A DNA stretch of 64,000 nucleotides from Varroa destructor (lineage: Eukaryota; Arthropoda; Arachnida; Mesostigmata; Varroidae), in the NCBI RefSeq assembly GCF_002443255.2, contig NW_019211455.1:53282801-53346800 (forward strand), read 5' to 3'. A model generated the notes under the pieces. That model was given only the letters and a program-made list of their open reading frames with translations. It was not told the origin of the DNA and searched no databases. The position numbers and the translations under genes are program-made. Below are positions 1-13,078 of the stretch, piece by piece (positions within the stretch are counted from its first letter, which is position 1; each line of letters starts with the position of its first letter).

Positions 1-3000
1 AACTGTGTAAGCAGAATCTCAAATCCTGAATTATGTGTGAATTGGGATTCCTTCTGGAATGCTTAACTTTCCTTATTCTTATTTGCGAGGGAAGCCTTCC
101 GTTTCTTCGACGTCCTCATAGAGTCAGAAGGTCTTCAAATTAATGAACAATTTTATGGTCATCAGGATTTTAAAACTATCATCATAGTGAACATATCCGT
201 ACATGACATTGAGTCACGATGGCGCACTTGAACTATCGTTGTCGGAGAGATCTAAGCCCCGTTTACTGGCTACTGTAATATTTTATTGTGTTTTGTAGTA
301 GTTCCATATTATATACATACATATTATGAATATGGAACACACAATATAAAAGTCTCAAGAGTTATCGAACTCATTTGGATTATATGGAAAATTATGACAT
401 CTTCTGGTATCTTAGAGCTAACTTGAAATTACCCTGCATATTGTTCCTGCCTTTTTAGCTCACTCAACTCAACAGAGTCTCGCTTGCCTTTGGCAAATGA
501 GCTTCCTTCACGTAAGTTTAAAAAAAAAATGTTCCCTTTGACCCATATGAACTTTTTTTTCTAGAAATAATAGTATTACTCAATTGAGCACGATGTAAAT
601 ATCAGCATTAATTCCGTCCATCTTCGTGCCTATGATAATCTATCAATATTCAGCAAGCCGAGAAGATTTGGAAATGAAAGTTAAAAAGTAAATTTCACTA
701 AATTCGGCATTAGAAACGAGCTTCAGTAAGAGCTGACAGGACATCTAAATCGGACAGTGCCTTTCACATACTCTCCCTAATTCGACTGTTACACTTCTTA
801 CAATTTTACGTTAGCTGCTCAGCAAATTGGCAAACTGAAAATTTGGACATTAATCTTTCATATGCATCACCATTTTTTGTGTTAGATCCTGCCGACGCCT
901 TTCCCCTACCGGATCACACAACCACCAAACATCACTCACGTTGACGATAATAATGTCAATCCTCACTTCCGTCAACGACCGTTTCCAGCTTGTCTGATCT
1001 GTCGCCCTGTTTTTGCTCCTTCTGCTCAGCAGTTTCTTCTTTGCAGCGATATCGCCGTACAATAGTTTCTCGGACCGCTTTCCTTTGGGTCCGAGTCCAG
1101 GAGCAAATCCGGGTTTGCGCGTTCTTTTTTGTCCTGCATCCTTTCGTAGAGGAGAGCGGAGAGAAAACAGCAGCGTTCCATGTTTCAAAGTGGCGTTTTT
1201 TCCATCAATGTCGCTTCGATATTTCTTCTCTCGTTGACAGAAGCAGCTAGCAATATCGATCTGATCATCTTTGCCGTCCTGAACTCACTGTTTCTGTCTC
1301 CATCACGACCATTCTCATTGACCGCCTCTTAGTCGCTATGATCCCTTGATGAGGTCTGACTATCTCTTGATGTCACATCGCAGGCTGCTCGCTTTTCGTG
1401 CACGTTTTGAGTTTCTCTGAGTGAGTCCTGCATCCTCAAGGTCGCGCGAAAGTAGTACCAAAACGTAACGTATACTTCCTCTTGTCACTGTTATCGACGA
1501 ATCTCTTTTTCTTCCTTTGGGACACATTTTCCGTGTTTGTTTCTCCTTTAAGCTTCGCTGCGTCATCGGGCACAAAAACAATAAAGTACCAGTCATTCTT
1601 GTCTTTTCTTTCTTTGATATATATACATACATATCTACAATGTATATATTGCGCCTTTGTTGCAGCGCGAGGGAGCGTATCTAGTTGGTTCAGGAATCCA
1701 TTGGACGAGGTTTGATGTAAGAGTTGTTTTACCGACATTCAGCGAAGTAAATCGACGACAGAGTATCGGAATGTTGAAGAGATCGGAGCCAAACACAGAG
1801 CAGACTGAAGAAGAACAAAGAAAACAAACGAGGCAGGAAACGAAAAAAGTCGAAAGCCAGTTATTTTGAAACGGTCTAACCTCAGACACAATCTTGCTTG
1901 CTGTTGCGCGTCGTCATCAACAACAACAGCGATAATAACAGTTTCGCGAACCTAAATCAACATTTCGGGTTTTCGTTCGGTACTGTCATTAAGCATTGCT
2001 TCAGGCAGCGGGTTTCCGCCACCAAAACAAAATGTGTCTACGTCCGGTTACGAGACTACTACGTATCATTAACTTTAGCGAGTGAACACGTTACCACTGA
2101 TGGGACATGATAGGACAGCTTTGCTAGTCGTGAAGAATGGGTATCAGCGCATTGGTCGGCTAGCACATGAGAATGCCGGCCAGACAAAACATGTCATAAC
2201 GATACCGAACGGCCTGGACGCACCTTTAAAGTAGTAATCAGGGATCGACTTGCTATCAAAACAACGATTGCCACTTCCTCCGTTCGAAGGCTTTCTAAAT
2301 TTTCCTCGGCTTGCTATCTGACGCTTTTAGTTAGCCATTGCCTGACGCATACAATTCATCTTTACGTTGCTTTAGCTTTACGTTGTATCAACCATGGGTT
2401 AAAATATTTTTGTATATCTTGGCGGTAACTATTTGTGTGAATATTCAACATATTCTAGTTTGAACTCTATGTTTAGTATATGTGACTAAGAGTAGGGTTG
2501 TAGAAAAATATTAAGAATGAGCTATGTGTTCGGGATTAGTTTTCAATTTATAGCGTTTGTCGCAGCTTAAGCAGTATTACTTCAATAGTTCGAGTCATGT
2601 TTTCTCTGTTTGACGCATATCACCTTAAGGGCCTATAAGGTCGTTTAGCAATTGCCTATTCTGGGTAAAGGCTCAAAAACGGCGGTCAACTTCGCTAGCA
2701 TATGCTTTTCAATTTTAATCCCACATTTTCATAGGAAAGCATGCTTAATAACTTTTTCGGCACCTGTCTGTAGAATGATTCGTTCACTCTCATTCACCAA
2801 ATTCAAACAGAACGCAGATGATCAAAATTAGAAGGGTAATCTCGTCTGCGTCAAAGTTTTGGCTAAATTCCGAGTACACGTTCTCACAGACAGTGAGGTA
2901 CTGTTGGACCCGTGAGCGCCTAGTCAAACGTTTTCCTTCAGCAGTCCCATCAACTTATCAACCAAATGCGAAAGTAGTTCAACCCGTTTGATTTTCTGCC

Positions 3001-4918
3001 AAATTTCGATCTGACGAAACCTAACCTCTAGGGCAGTTTGATCCCGACGGCTGACGACGGCCGTATAAATTCGTTTTTACGACTTGATTTAGTTTCCGAT
3101 TGTGTATGGCATAGCCACGGTATTTCCAAGGATATCTCCGTATCTATCGTCGAGACCTTTTACATTACCGCACGCCGTAGATATAAAGAAACAACTACGT
3201 TGAACATGGTGTACGATTAAATTCTTCTATTTCCAAAGAGTTTTTGTCCATTATACAAAAAATGAGATCGCTTGAAAGAATGGTGTGCCTGAGAAACTCA
3301 GAGATCAGAACGATAGCGCGAAAGGAATTGTAGATGTAGGTGGAGGTAGCATCGGATAACTATACTAAAAATAGATGTACGTATACTACGTGTCGGACCA
3401 AGTGGCGATGTCCATTTAGTTCCAAGTTAGATCATCCTGTTTTCCCACTAGATTTAGCTAGTTAGGCAGTGCACAGCAAGGCTAAGGCGATGGCAATACC
3501 CAAGTTTTACCAGCGTACATTGCACCTTTCTTCTGCCAATGCGGTTCTGGATTTTAGTCGGGATTGCCTTGAGCAAAAGCGCATGATGACTTCACTCTCC
3601 AGCTAGGCCCATCCAGCTACGTCATGGCCGTCTTCTTCAGTGTTGACTACTACCACTTTGCTTTTCAATGCGACTTTTTTTTTCTCTTTTCTCGTCTCTT
3701 TACTTCTTTCTTAACAATGTACATCCTCGTTCATCTGATGATTTCAGTTGCAGATAAAGAAGAAGGCGTCTCTAACTCAATCCCGAATCGATCCCCGTTG
3801 AGGTCTCGTTTTCTTCCTGAAGGGGTTGATGCCTCATTCGCACTGCAAGCTTTAGTCCTCCGTCTTCATCCCTCTGGCATTCATTTGCCATCGTGTTCTC
3901 ACAGAAACCACTGCCATTATCCCTATGAGATGAAGCCAATCAAGTCGGATCGCACCACAGCGTCGCTGTACAGAGGACCGATTATAACAAGTAGAGAAGG
4001 CGGTGGGCGACCGGTTGGGATCCAGGATAGGCGTAGCTAAGAAACTGTGGGAAAAACCAAAAAAGGAAGAGAAAGAGAGAAACCATAGTAACGGAACGGA
4101 AGAAGTAAACGGTTCGCTTACTGCTTCCCCAAACTTCGAAGCAAAGGTTTCTTTTCATTGACTACGGTGGCTAGAGCTGTTGCCAAAAGCGAACCGTCTG
4201 CCGAATTGGTCTTTGCTGCCACCCATCCAACACCGAGAGATAAACTAAGATATCTCCAGGCTTCACTTTAAAGAAGAAGGCAGACAAGGGAGAGAAGTTA
4301 TTGAGTGAACTCCGAGGAAACAAAAAAAGCTATACCATCAACCCGTGCGTTAGCAGGGGAATGGGACTTGCGCTGTAAACGCGCGTCGAATCGGCCTAGA
4401 AAGCGGAGGTCGGATCCTTGTATTGATCGAATACAGGAGATTGGAAACGGGAATCACTATTGCTAAGGTGATGGTTGTGGGGAACAACGATGGCGGCAAT
4501 GGCAGATGTGCAGCAGACGTATTGAAAACCTGTCTGGGTACAATTGATAAGCTGGTCGGGAGCCAGTTACCTCTGGATGACTAATCAAGAAAAGTGAGAG
4601 CAAGCCACACTGAGGAACGGACATGGAGAAAATTTCAAAGTTGACCAGAAGCATATTGATAAGCATTACATGAAATGACTTAACTTTTCTAGGCCTGTCG
4701 AAAAATTTAGCAGAATACAGGCAAGTGTTATCTCTAGAGTAGTAAATATTGAGTACCATTAATCGAATAGCACTCACACGGTATTTGTGAAATTGGCTTC
4801 GACTGACAAACTCTCATCTACGACTAACGAGCGCTGTATTGAGAACAAATTATTTTTCTGAATAAATGCGAAACGCCAAATCTGGGATCATATTAATTGG
4901 AGGCTACTTGAGAGACAA
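1..4918. other. Non-coding stretch, no gene recognised
   Basis: I see no recognisable protein or RNA gene here. Open frames on both strands (for example 850-1188 minus and 3624-4040 plus) are short, low-complexity or serine/phenylalanine-rich, and overlap one another, as expected by chance. There is a foldback at 301-338 (listed separately) and small TA-rich patches near 1616-1650. The GC-richer parts (about 900-1250 and 3780-4050) show no convincing pair of splice signals. Confidence 0.5.
301..338. repeat. Foldback, 10-bp perfect arms
   Basis: The arms GTTCCATATT (301-310) and AATATGGAAC (329-338) are exact reverse complements. They enclose an AT-rich 18-nt loop of TA/CATA repeats. This may be a chance cruciform-forming AT-rich site or the remnant of a small foldback element. 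Confidence 0.6.
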
Positions 4919-4931
4919 CCTAACCTAACCT
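4919..4931. repeat. Interstitial CCTAA (TTAGG) short array
   Basis: Two and a half tandem CCTAA units occur within ACAACCTAACCTAACCTG. CCTAA/TTAGG is the canonical telomere repeat of many arthropods, and short internal copies are common. A similar array lies at 34615-34631 and a shorter one near 47299. The array is too short to indicate a chromosome end. Confidence 0.6.
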
Positions 4932-5044
4932 GCCATATTTTGTACATAGTAAAAAAACTGGCCCTCATCCCTAGAAAAATCATTAATGAGTTGATGCGGC
5001 AAGATGCAAAAATAAATGTATTCTTTCAAATGAAAAAAACACAT

Positions 5045-5802
5045 TCAAACGCGATGATAAGTAAGTTTTAAAACAAAGATGAGTGAACTAAAGTGTCCGT
5101 GCCTTTTCCAATCCCTTGGTACCCACTGGACATCAATCGTATTCCCAATGTCCTCGACATCTGGAGGAAGCCTTGTACGGAGACAGCCAATGCTATCAAC
5201 ACATGAGTGGCTGCGTACGGTTCCGTAGATGCTTAGCAACTCAGGCCAGCATTTATAGCTTGGGCTTAGTGGCATTGCCTGCAGCATCTTGTCCGCCCTC
5301 TCGTTAAGTCACAAATCAGAGCCGACAAAGATGACAAACGAGTTCGACCTTTAAGCCCTTCTTATTAGTGACTTCTCAATCATTAAGACCTTCACTATCC
5401 GACCCAGTGCCTGCTCTCCTGGCTGATCTGTAGTTGCTTCCGGTTGGATCACCATGAGCCGTATGGTCAGAATGGAGTAGAACAGGGTTAACGGACGTGT
5501 TCTGTCGGCCCAGCTTTGTCTACGTATGTCTCAAGTTCGTAGATCTTCGCATGAACGTTACAAATATCTTGCGAGAATAGAACCAAACGATGTGTGAAGG
5601 GACACTGATTTGTAGGAAGCCCGTCATTCCAGACGTTGTGTATTGTAACCCGCCAGCTTCCACCTCGAGCGTTATCGCCGCCGGCAGTAACAGCGTTTTT
5701 CAGGAAGTGATCGGTGATATCGCGCATATCCGTGCCGCCCGCCTTACTCAGGATGAGCAGAGGAATGCATGCACATTTGATTCGTGAGATTCGCCTATAC
5801 AT
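5045..5802 (-). pseudogene. Decayed LINE-type RNase H domain
   Basis: This reads on the minus strand as two adjacent frames, about 5802-5488 and then about 5330-5045. The first ends in a segment with CNVHAKIYELE, which resembles the 'SVF.AE..A' helix of LINE-encoded RNase H. The second contains LNERADKMLQAMPL (about 5308-5267), close to the conserved 'GNERAD.LA' motif that carries the last catalytic aspartate. The two motifs lie about 85 codons apart, matching the usual spacing between the second (Glu) and fourth (Asp) catalytic positions. The Glu appears replaced by Lys. An in-frame TGA at 5311-5309 and a frame change between the halves show it is dead. No reverse transcriptase motif (such as a YADD-like box) was seen nearby. 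A chance resemblance remains possible. Confidence 0.38.
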
Positions 5803-8800
5803 CTACCGCAAGGGATGTTTAGTAATCCTTTTGATCCTTATGGAGAAAGCCCCAATGGAATCTGGGCGCGCAGCTGTCTGGTCTTTCTACTAGCGAAGTC
5901 TGGCAGAGAATCGAACTGGTTCGGGTAGGTTTCTGCCTGCTATCTTTTTCAATCTATGCATGCACGTATATCGTTCACTCACACTGAGCAAAAGAATACT
6001 CGTTACTTATTGAGTCACTGCTAATTCAGCGGGGCAAGTCAAATCGGCTGCCAGAAAATCCTACGATGGCGAAACAAGACAACAGACGATGGGATGTAGC
6101 ATTGCTGGATGAAACGGGAGATTTGTACGTGCGATGACGAAAAAGGAAAGAAATCGAGGAGCAAAGGAAACGAGTCGTATGCGGACATACGCTTGAATTA
6201 GCTGCGGACGGTTGCCGTACAGCAAACGTCATCGCTTGTCGATGGTTGGGAAAACAGCGAGAAGACCGCTGACGACGACCATGAACAACAAGAAGGAAAC
6301 GCCGAAAATAATTCGCTTTTTCGCTGTGCACAGCTACACAATACGGTGTGAGTTGGGCTGAATAAGGACAGTACTCAGCAAAGGGGACTACGGTTGTATC
6401 TCGTCCATGCACGAGAAATCGCCTGTCTATGGGCTTCGGGTGTAGAAAGAAATATCGAGAGAATGACGAAGAGTTAGTAAGAATTAGATGGGATCCATGA
6501 CACATGCAGGGGGCCCGTTAAGGGGAACAATTCCTAGTTCGTCGTGGCCGCTTACTCCCGTCTGATCATCCAGTCAATTGAGCGCTGGTCCGTTCCCTAT
6601 CATCGTTTGCTAGCAGACATTAATCACACAAGGAATAGAAAGAAAGCAACGCTAAATAGAGAGAGTCGTGGAAAAAAGGAAGTTTCAGAGAGTAGTACAC
6701 AATCAATGGAGGGGTAGAGAAGGCAACGTAAAACAGGGCGATAAATGCCAAACAAACAGAACGAAAACGCACGACACGCAGCCTGCCTTCCGCTCGTATC
6801 TCGCAGCGGCCCGTAATTGACTTAGCATTCAAGCCAAGAACGGCCGGCCAGCTAGGCAGTCAGTGAGCGAGCGACCGACCGACTATTTTACTTGTCTTTC
6901 CACTCTCGTCTCCTTATTCGGCCTCCTGCCACTGCCAATCATACAAACGATGGCCGTATTCAGGATATGCAAAGGAAACGCTTGTGGCGTAAGGACTGCA
7001 TAACATCGCTGAGAATTCTTTAGCTGGTCTGACCCTCCGAGACTACCAACATCGTGTCTAGAGGAACATAGTGTTGGAGTGGGGGGATCGGGGGAAGGGC
7101 CATACGATCATTTCTGGTTTCTTTTTTCATGTGCCTCTTGTGTGCTGCCATCAGACATTACTTAAATTCCAATGGCTTGTTCATCGTGCATTGAGATGCG
7201 TAAAGAGTGGTCGTGGACAATAGTGCTGTGGGGGTTTCGGAGTAGCGCTTTGATACGCGGTCAGAATGATAGGACGAAGCGCCAGATTATGGAGAGCTAA
7301 ATAACGACGGAGGGCAACGTTTCAGGAAGTAGGCCTGTGGAACGTCTGAAGGATAAAAGTGAAAACTAGGACATAAGTAGATAGGCAAATGTGTGTATCA
7401 TATATTCCCAAAACAGTTTTATACGAGCTGGTTTTACACAACGTGTAATAGGGACAAGAAGGGAACGATGAAATTCGTCGGCAGAGTTCTGCCTGACAAA
7501 TTCTCCCACGGGTTAGTGTTTTTCTGAACTGCCGCAAACGAAATATATAGTACTGCAATATATTCACTTGTTGTATGGACAAACAAGATAAGATTATATT
7601 CACAAAATTGCACAGGATGCAGCAGTAGACTTATTAAACTTCTCACAAGCACTGGCAACAACGAGCAGTACAACTCGGCCCGTTTGCTTCTTAGATTGCG
7701 TTTAGATAGATATACACTCTGTATTTGACGTTCGTTAATATCGATCTGACAACGAAACCCATGTTAGCCATCACGGATGAAATCTGTCCACAGCAGTAAA
7801 ATTGAAGAAATAATTGACACCGTTAAAACGATGCTTTTTCCAACAATATAGAAAAAAAATCCCCTACGTTAAAACTATCCATATCGTTCTTTAACATAGC
7901 GTATGAAGGCGTTACAAATCTATGTACTAAATTTCGTATTATCGACGCATGGAGCTCGTATTCACTCACCAAGTGCTTAGAAAGCTCTAAATCATCCCAT
8001 GTACATTACTGTAACAGGTCACCCATTTTGCAAATGGCAGAATCCCCGTAGTTCAATGCTATAGTTATAAAATACAGTTGTTTATAATTATTAGCTTTAT
8101 TTGGAGTGTTTTTTTTTTTTGCTGCAACGGTGCACGTATGCATACAAAACAAACATGCTATCTATTGTTTTAAGACAGCTTACACAGTGCACGGAAAACA
8201 CTGACGGATATAGTTTTGTGCTAATTAAAATATAATATGCCTTCCAACAGATGTTCTTAGATAAATCCATTCTCTAATTGGTTGAACTTATAAACTTTCT
8301 TCTTTCTTTTCTTCTAAAGGTTTCTAAAGATCGCCAATCTCAACCATCCTGCGGTCTTTGTGTTAACTAATAGTAAAGAGAAATTACCAGGTCCGGCTTC
8401 AACCACCTTTTCCTTATTTTGAAGCAGTCGTAGTGGCATAAAACGAACTACTACCTTCAGCTATATAACTCCGTTTTGGAATTACAAAAAAAGTGAAAAT
8501 CATGTAGTTTCCTTTCGTTTTTCCTTAAAATTCTATTACGCGATTGGACCAATTGCATTATCCAATTTGGCCCTTAGTTTCGACCTAATTGAATGACACG
8601 ATGTACCATGCTGTTGATAGATGCCAGCATGTTAGCCGAGTCCAGAAACGAGATATCGTTCAGCTTTCGCCAAACCCTCATCATTTTGTGATCCTCGAAA
8701 ACTTTATCGTGCCTGAAGTTCCTAAGGCCCATTCTGTTCCTGTTCGTATGTGTCTGCCGCGCGTTGTCCAGTCCTTTCCTGTCCCAGGGCTGCCCCGTAC

Positions 8801-9219
8801 TCATTTCGTGGTGCACGTTTGTCCATCAATCAGTTTGGCCAATATAGAGTAAAAAGGGCTCCAGTATAGAGCAACGAAAAATGTCATAGCACCGTTTATC
8901 AACGGAGCTCTACTATCGATCATGTCCAGCCGTTCACAACTCGCACAAACATGCCAAAAACCTAGCAAGCAAGTGTTTGATCGGTTTGTCCATGGAAATC
9001 GCGAAACATTACGAAATGAACAGAAACCCTAGCGAGCATTGCTTTTTGCAAATGAACCTGCACGAACAAAAAAAAACAAAATATAAACCAGTGATATGTG
9101 GCAGAGCAACATACGACTTACCCAATTCTTACAAAATTCACCGCAGCTGTGCATATCCGATCTGTTAAGGATTCTAATTTCGATGCAAGTGCTTTAAGAA
9201 TAAAAAACAGATCCTGTAA

Positions 9220-9224
<5 letters not shown>
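5803..9224. other. Non-coding stretch, no gene recognised
   Basis: A 159-codon minus-strand open frame (6505-6026) is the longest here. It is serine/arginine-rich and matches nothing I recognise, and I find no flanking splice signals that would support it. The remainder is AT-rich sequence with stops in all frames and a T-run near 8109-8120. No tRNA-like cloverleaf or other RNA gene was found. Confidence 0.5.

Positions 9225-9261
<37 letters not shown>
9225..9261. repeat. (TA)n microsatellite
   Basis: An uninterrupted TA dinucleotide run of about 18 units. It is one of at least seven TA tracts of 20 bp or more in the window. Confidence 0.95.
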
Positions 9262-9263
<2 letters not shown>

Positions 9264-11211
9264 TTCAAATTAGACGTGGCCAATTAGCTAAAAAAAATTC
9301 CTGAGAAAAGTTATTTAGCGTTATAATTTACTTGTCAGTACTGATATGTGATGCAACCTCAAAATATAGAGGTTTATAGCAAAAGTGGCGGGGCCTCTTG
9401 TAGAAATTAATTTACCAGTTACGAAAAACAAGTATTTTATCAATATTTATGAATATTCTAAAAGGGAAACCCGTGTGAGGCAATTCAAATGGGGTGGTTT
9501 ATTTTTCTTCCACTCTTATTGATATATAGAGCCCTGTCGTTAATGGCTCTAATTAGTAACATTATGGCACAAACGTAGATATCGTTTTGTTACGGTGTTC
9601 CTATTCTTCCGTTAAATAATAGATGTATTCTCTCCTTTTTTTTTCTTTCAATGTATTGCATACCTAATACTTCATAATGATCATTGGCGCTTTCCCTATC
9701 ATCGTATTCCGTTTTTCGATTCAGTTATCGCAACAGCCTATTTTGTGCAAAAACTGTATCTCTTATATGTACCTGTTTGTTAAGCGCACTCTTAAGTTCA
9801 TAACTTCACAAATCCACCAACTGCCAGTTTACATTGACTTACCGTTTGCCAAATTTTCAAGTCGAGAGGAACTTGGAAAAGCTAGCTTCCTTTGTTTATC
9901 CTGGAGGCAACCCATCTTTCGTCCATTGCAGCGATTCGTATCTACAACATGCTATTTAATTGTATTGAGCTTCAATGAATCATAAATCGTCGTCCACTAA
10001 AGAAAAAAGTTTGCGCAGTCCACTCAGACGACAAATGAAGGACTCTTGTGTCTTTCAAACTATGAACGAATGCCACCGATTAGCGACGGGCACAGGATAC
10101 CTTTCAAGCAACAAGCTTGCTGATTACTTACTTTCAACGTGAACGAAAGTTTCTCCAGTCGGTGTAGTTTTTTTTCTCAAGTCTTTTGACAAAAATAGTC
10201 AAATTATATAAGGTCGTGTTCGGGATTATTCGGACGATATAGATATTCTCGAGAATGTAAAGTAAGATGCCAATAGGTAAAAATAGATTTGAAAAAATTG
10301 CCGAGACCTCATTTTGCTTCCAACTCGATCCGTCTCCAATCGACTGGGGGTTCCCTTGCCGTACGGATGCAGGAGAACCAAAAGTAATCACTTATCTTAA
10401 ATGAATCACTACACGTTCATCTCCTGTCCTTACCTATTTTCATTTTTCAGAATAGAGTCGTCAACGAAAATTAGCCCACTATACCATAGACGCTTGTATT
10501 GGAACCCGTTACTTACTTAAGATTCTAACTAAAATGCATAGAACGTGCTCGTTTTCCCTTTTTCAGTTCGAGGGGCCATTTTTAGTGGTGGCCATGAACA
10601 ATTAAACGAACAATGCACGGGCAGAACGCATACTTTGCCGGCAACGCACCATTCTAAACTATTAAATACCGTTCCAGAGGGTCGTTCGTTGGTAGGGGTA
10701 TGGCTATATGGACAAGAGACTCATTTCACTAGACATTTTCGATCATACGAACTATATGAAAATTATAACTATTTAGAGCGTGAGTAATGAATAAATGATT
10801 GTTATACTTCAGGATTGATTAAGTTCGTCAATCTATAACTGAGTCAATGCAATGACGAGTGCTATTAGATAGACGTTGCTCGTATCCAGTCGAGCACAAA
10901 TGAAAGAATGAAAGAAAACACTTCATTCAGGCTTCGTGTACTCAACTGCCTTAAAGCTCTTCACAGGGTTAAGAGTTATCAGCACTGGTAACGTTCTACT
11001 GCACGTAGTAGACTGAAGGGGATCTGTCACAAGCAGGTCGAGTTTTATAGTGCCAATAGTAACGCTACTCGTAATGGGTTAGAAGAGAACGCCCACAATT
11101 TCATTTATTACCTATGGTTAATTCCCACCGTGTCAGAGGGAAAATATTTTATTGGAGTATTTAAACAAATTAAAATTTAAAAAATTTATTAATCTATTAT
11201 CATTACATGTA
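9262..11211. other. Non-coding AT-rich stretch up to the gap
   Basis: No gene is recognised. Open frames such as 9677-9985 (plus) read as random hydrophobic sequence. The last 70 bases before the gap are very AT-rich, which may be why the assembly broke here. Confidence 0.5.
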
Positions 11212-11311
11212 NNNNNNNNNNNNNNNNNNNNNNNNNNNNNNNNNNNNNNNNNNNNNNNNNNNNNNNNNNNNNNNNNNNNNNNNNNNNNNNNNNNNNNNNN
11301 NNNNNNNNNNN
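11212..11311. other. Assembly gap, 100 N
   Basis: Exactly 100 consecutive N, the conventional placeholder for a gap of unknown length. Any open frame drawn across it (such as one spanning 11152-11448) is meaningless. True distances between features on either side are unknown. Confidence 0.98.
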
Positions 11312-12650
11312 AGACAATGACGAGCTACTCGTACCAGCGGAAATGCTATTTATTAAAGAACATTTCATCTTTATACAACGATAGCGAGGAAAATGATAAA
11401 TGCGACACCTTTGCTAGCTTGTACTTGAAGTTTGTTACCGTTAGCTGAACGATTACAGAGTAAGCCGCCATTGCAATTATGCACGGACCTACGTACTGCA
11501 CGCCGACGTTCATACCGGAAAAGCAGAACAAGGCTGACCTTGCCTCATGTATGTTGTATAGCATTGGGAACAACTGCTGTCACTTAGCATCATACATGCA
11601 ATGCCACCACTCTATTTTGCGCACAAAAAGGTTTTCAACGCCGTGCTATTGGCAGTAATAGTTGTTGACGCCTATCGGTGTGGCTATGTCAGTGCGATGT
11701 TACATGCCAAGCGCACCCTTCACGTTTGGTGCTTGCACCTATACATCTATGAATAATAGGTTAAGCATTGCATCGAGATGAACGTCTTCCTTGCGTTTCG
11801 ATAAGCTAACTTTAACCTAAAGGGATGATTTGTGCCGTTCTTGCGAAGCGAGAAATCCCAAAAAGATCTTCTTCGCGTTCGATTTCATACTGCGCCGTAA
11901 CGTAAGCTAGCGGCACTTATTGCCTGCGTGCCCCTAATAGGTTATGATATTTTTCAGCTTTTTCCGGCTTTTATCGGGTCACTGTATGAAGTAAGAAGTC
12001 AATTGGGTTGTTGTACGGACGGTTGTACAAATGATGGCTTTTCTGCTTTGCAGAAAAATAGCAGGCCGCAACACGGAATCATAAGTGATTATGTAGATGG
12101 ATAGCTCGCAGTTTTTGTCTCTCGGCAGTAGATAGCGGAAACAAGTTTCAAGTATTTAAAGTAAGATATAGTTGTATCAGACGCAGGCGACGGGGCTGTT
12201 CATTAATAGCTATAACTACTAAAAGGACGGTAATATATATGAGCTAGCCTAAGCCCAATGTAAGAGATATAATTGAGCTCATTCAATCGGCAGAAGTACC
12301 ATTACACGAAATCGTAAGCCGATAAAAGGGTTGTGTGCGGAAAACAATGATTTTCGTGCAGGGCTGCAGAACTGATCTGCAATAGGTACTCTTTTCTTTT
12401 GCGACGGCTGAAATAAATGTTCCGTCAAGGACATGGAGAACAAATGTCATAGCGTCACTAAAAATAGTATTGATGTACACGCATAGTATTTTATGCTAAG
12501 AGACGGAACAGGTCATGGTTTTATCGATTGACCAATTTGAGAAAAATACTCAACATTATAAAACTACTTGCCTGCTACTTGCTTTTCTTTAGCGATATCA
12601 CATAAAGCTATACCGAAAATAATTTATCTTGACGTGTGATAGGTTTTAAA

Positions 12651-12685
12651 ATTTTTTATTTAGAACTTTTCTAAAAATAAAAAAT
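12651..12685. repeat. A/T-rich foldback
   Basis: The left arm ATTTTTTATTTAGAA (12651-12665) pairs with the right arm TTCTAAAAATAAAAAAT (12669-12685), apart from a 2-nt bulge and a 3-nt loop. It could be a cruciform site or simply low-complexity DNA. Confidence 0.5.
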
Positions 12686-13063
12686 ATTCGGATATTTTTT
12701 TAATATCTATACGATTCAAAATGTTGTCATCGGACCATACGGCTATTAGATACAGATGACCCAAAATACGACAGTGCGACGTACGTTAAACGTATAAGGG
12801 AGCAAAGCTATAACTTGACCTTCATATACACCATCTTGCTGTTGATCCCCACTTATACACTTACTCAGAAAGGCACTAAACAGTTTCTTGATATTAGAAA
12901 TAGTATTTCGCACGATCACCCAGCAGCACCATCTATTGATGGGCTCCCGTTACCGCTAAGATCGGTTTAGCTATACATTTAGTAATGTAATAATTGGTTC
13001 CTGTATAGTAAATTTCTGCTCAGCCGAAGAGGACGCTTCCCCAAATCTATATAACATCCTCTG

Positions 13064-13078
13064 CCCCCCCCCCCCCCC
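13064..13078. repeat. Poly-C run (C15)
   Basis: Fifteen consecutive cytosines on the plus strand in otherwise AT-leaning DNA. Such G/C homopolymers are rare and error-prone in sequencing, so the exact length should be treated with caution. Confidence 0.9.

Noticed and set aside
3624..4040. 138-codon plus-strand open frame with Phe-rich start
   Set aside because: The hydrophobic start comes from a T-rich tract and the remainder matches no family.
5915..5930. Possible tRNA T-arm (TTCGATT) on the minus strand
   Set aside because: The required 5-bp T-stem does not pair and there is no acceptor or anticodon arm.
6026..6505. 159-codon minus-strand open frame
   Set aside because: Low-complexity Ser/Arg/His-rich peptide without motifs or flanking splice signals. 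This length is expected a few times by chance.
11152..11448. 98-codon open frame spanning the N gap
   Set aside because: A third of it is translated from N. It has no meaning.
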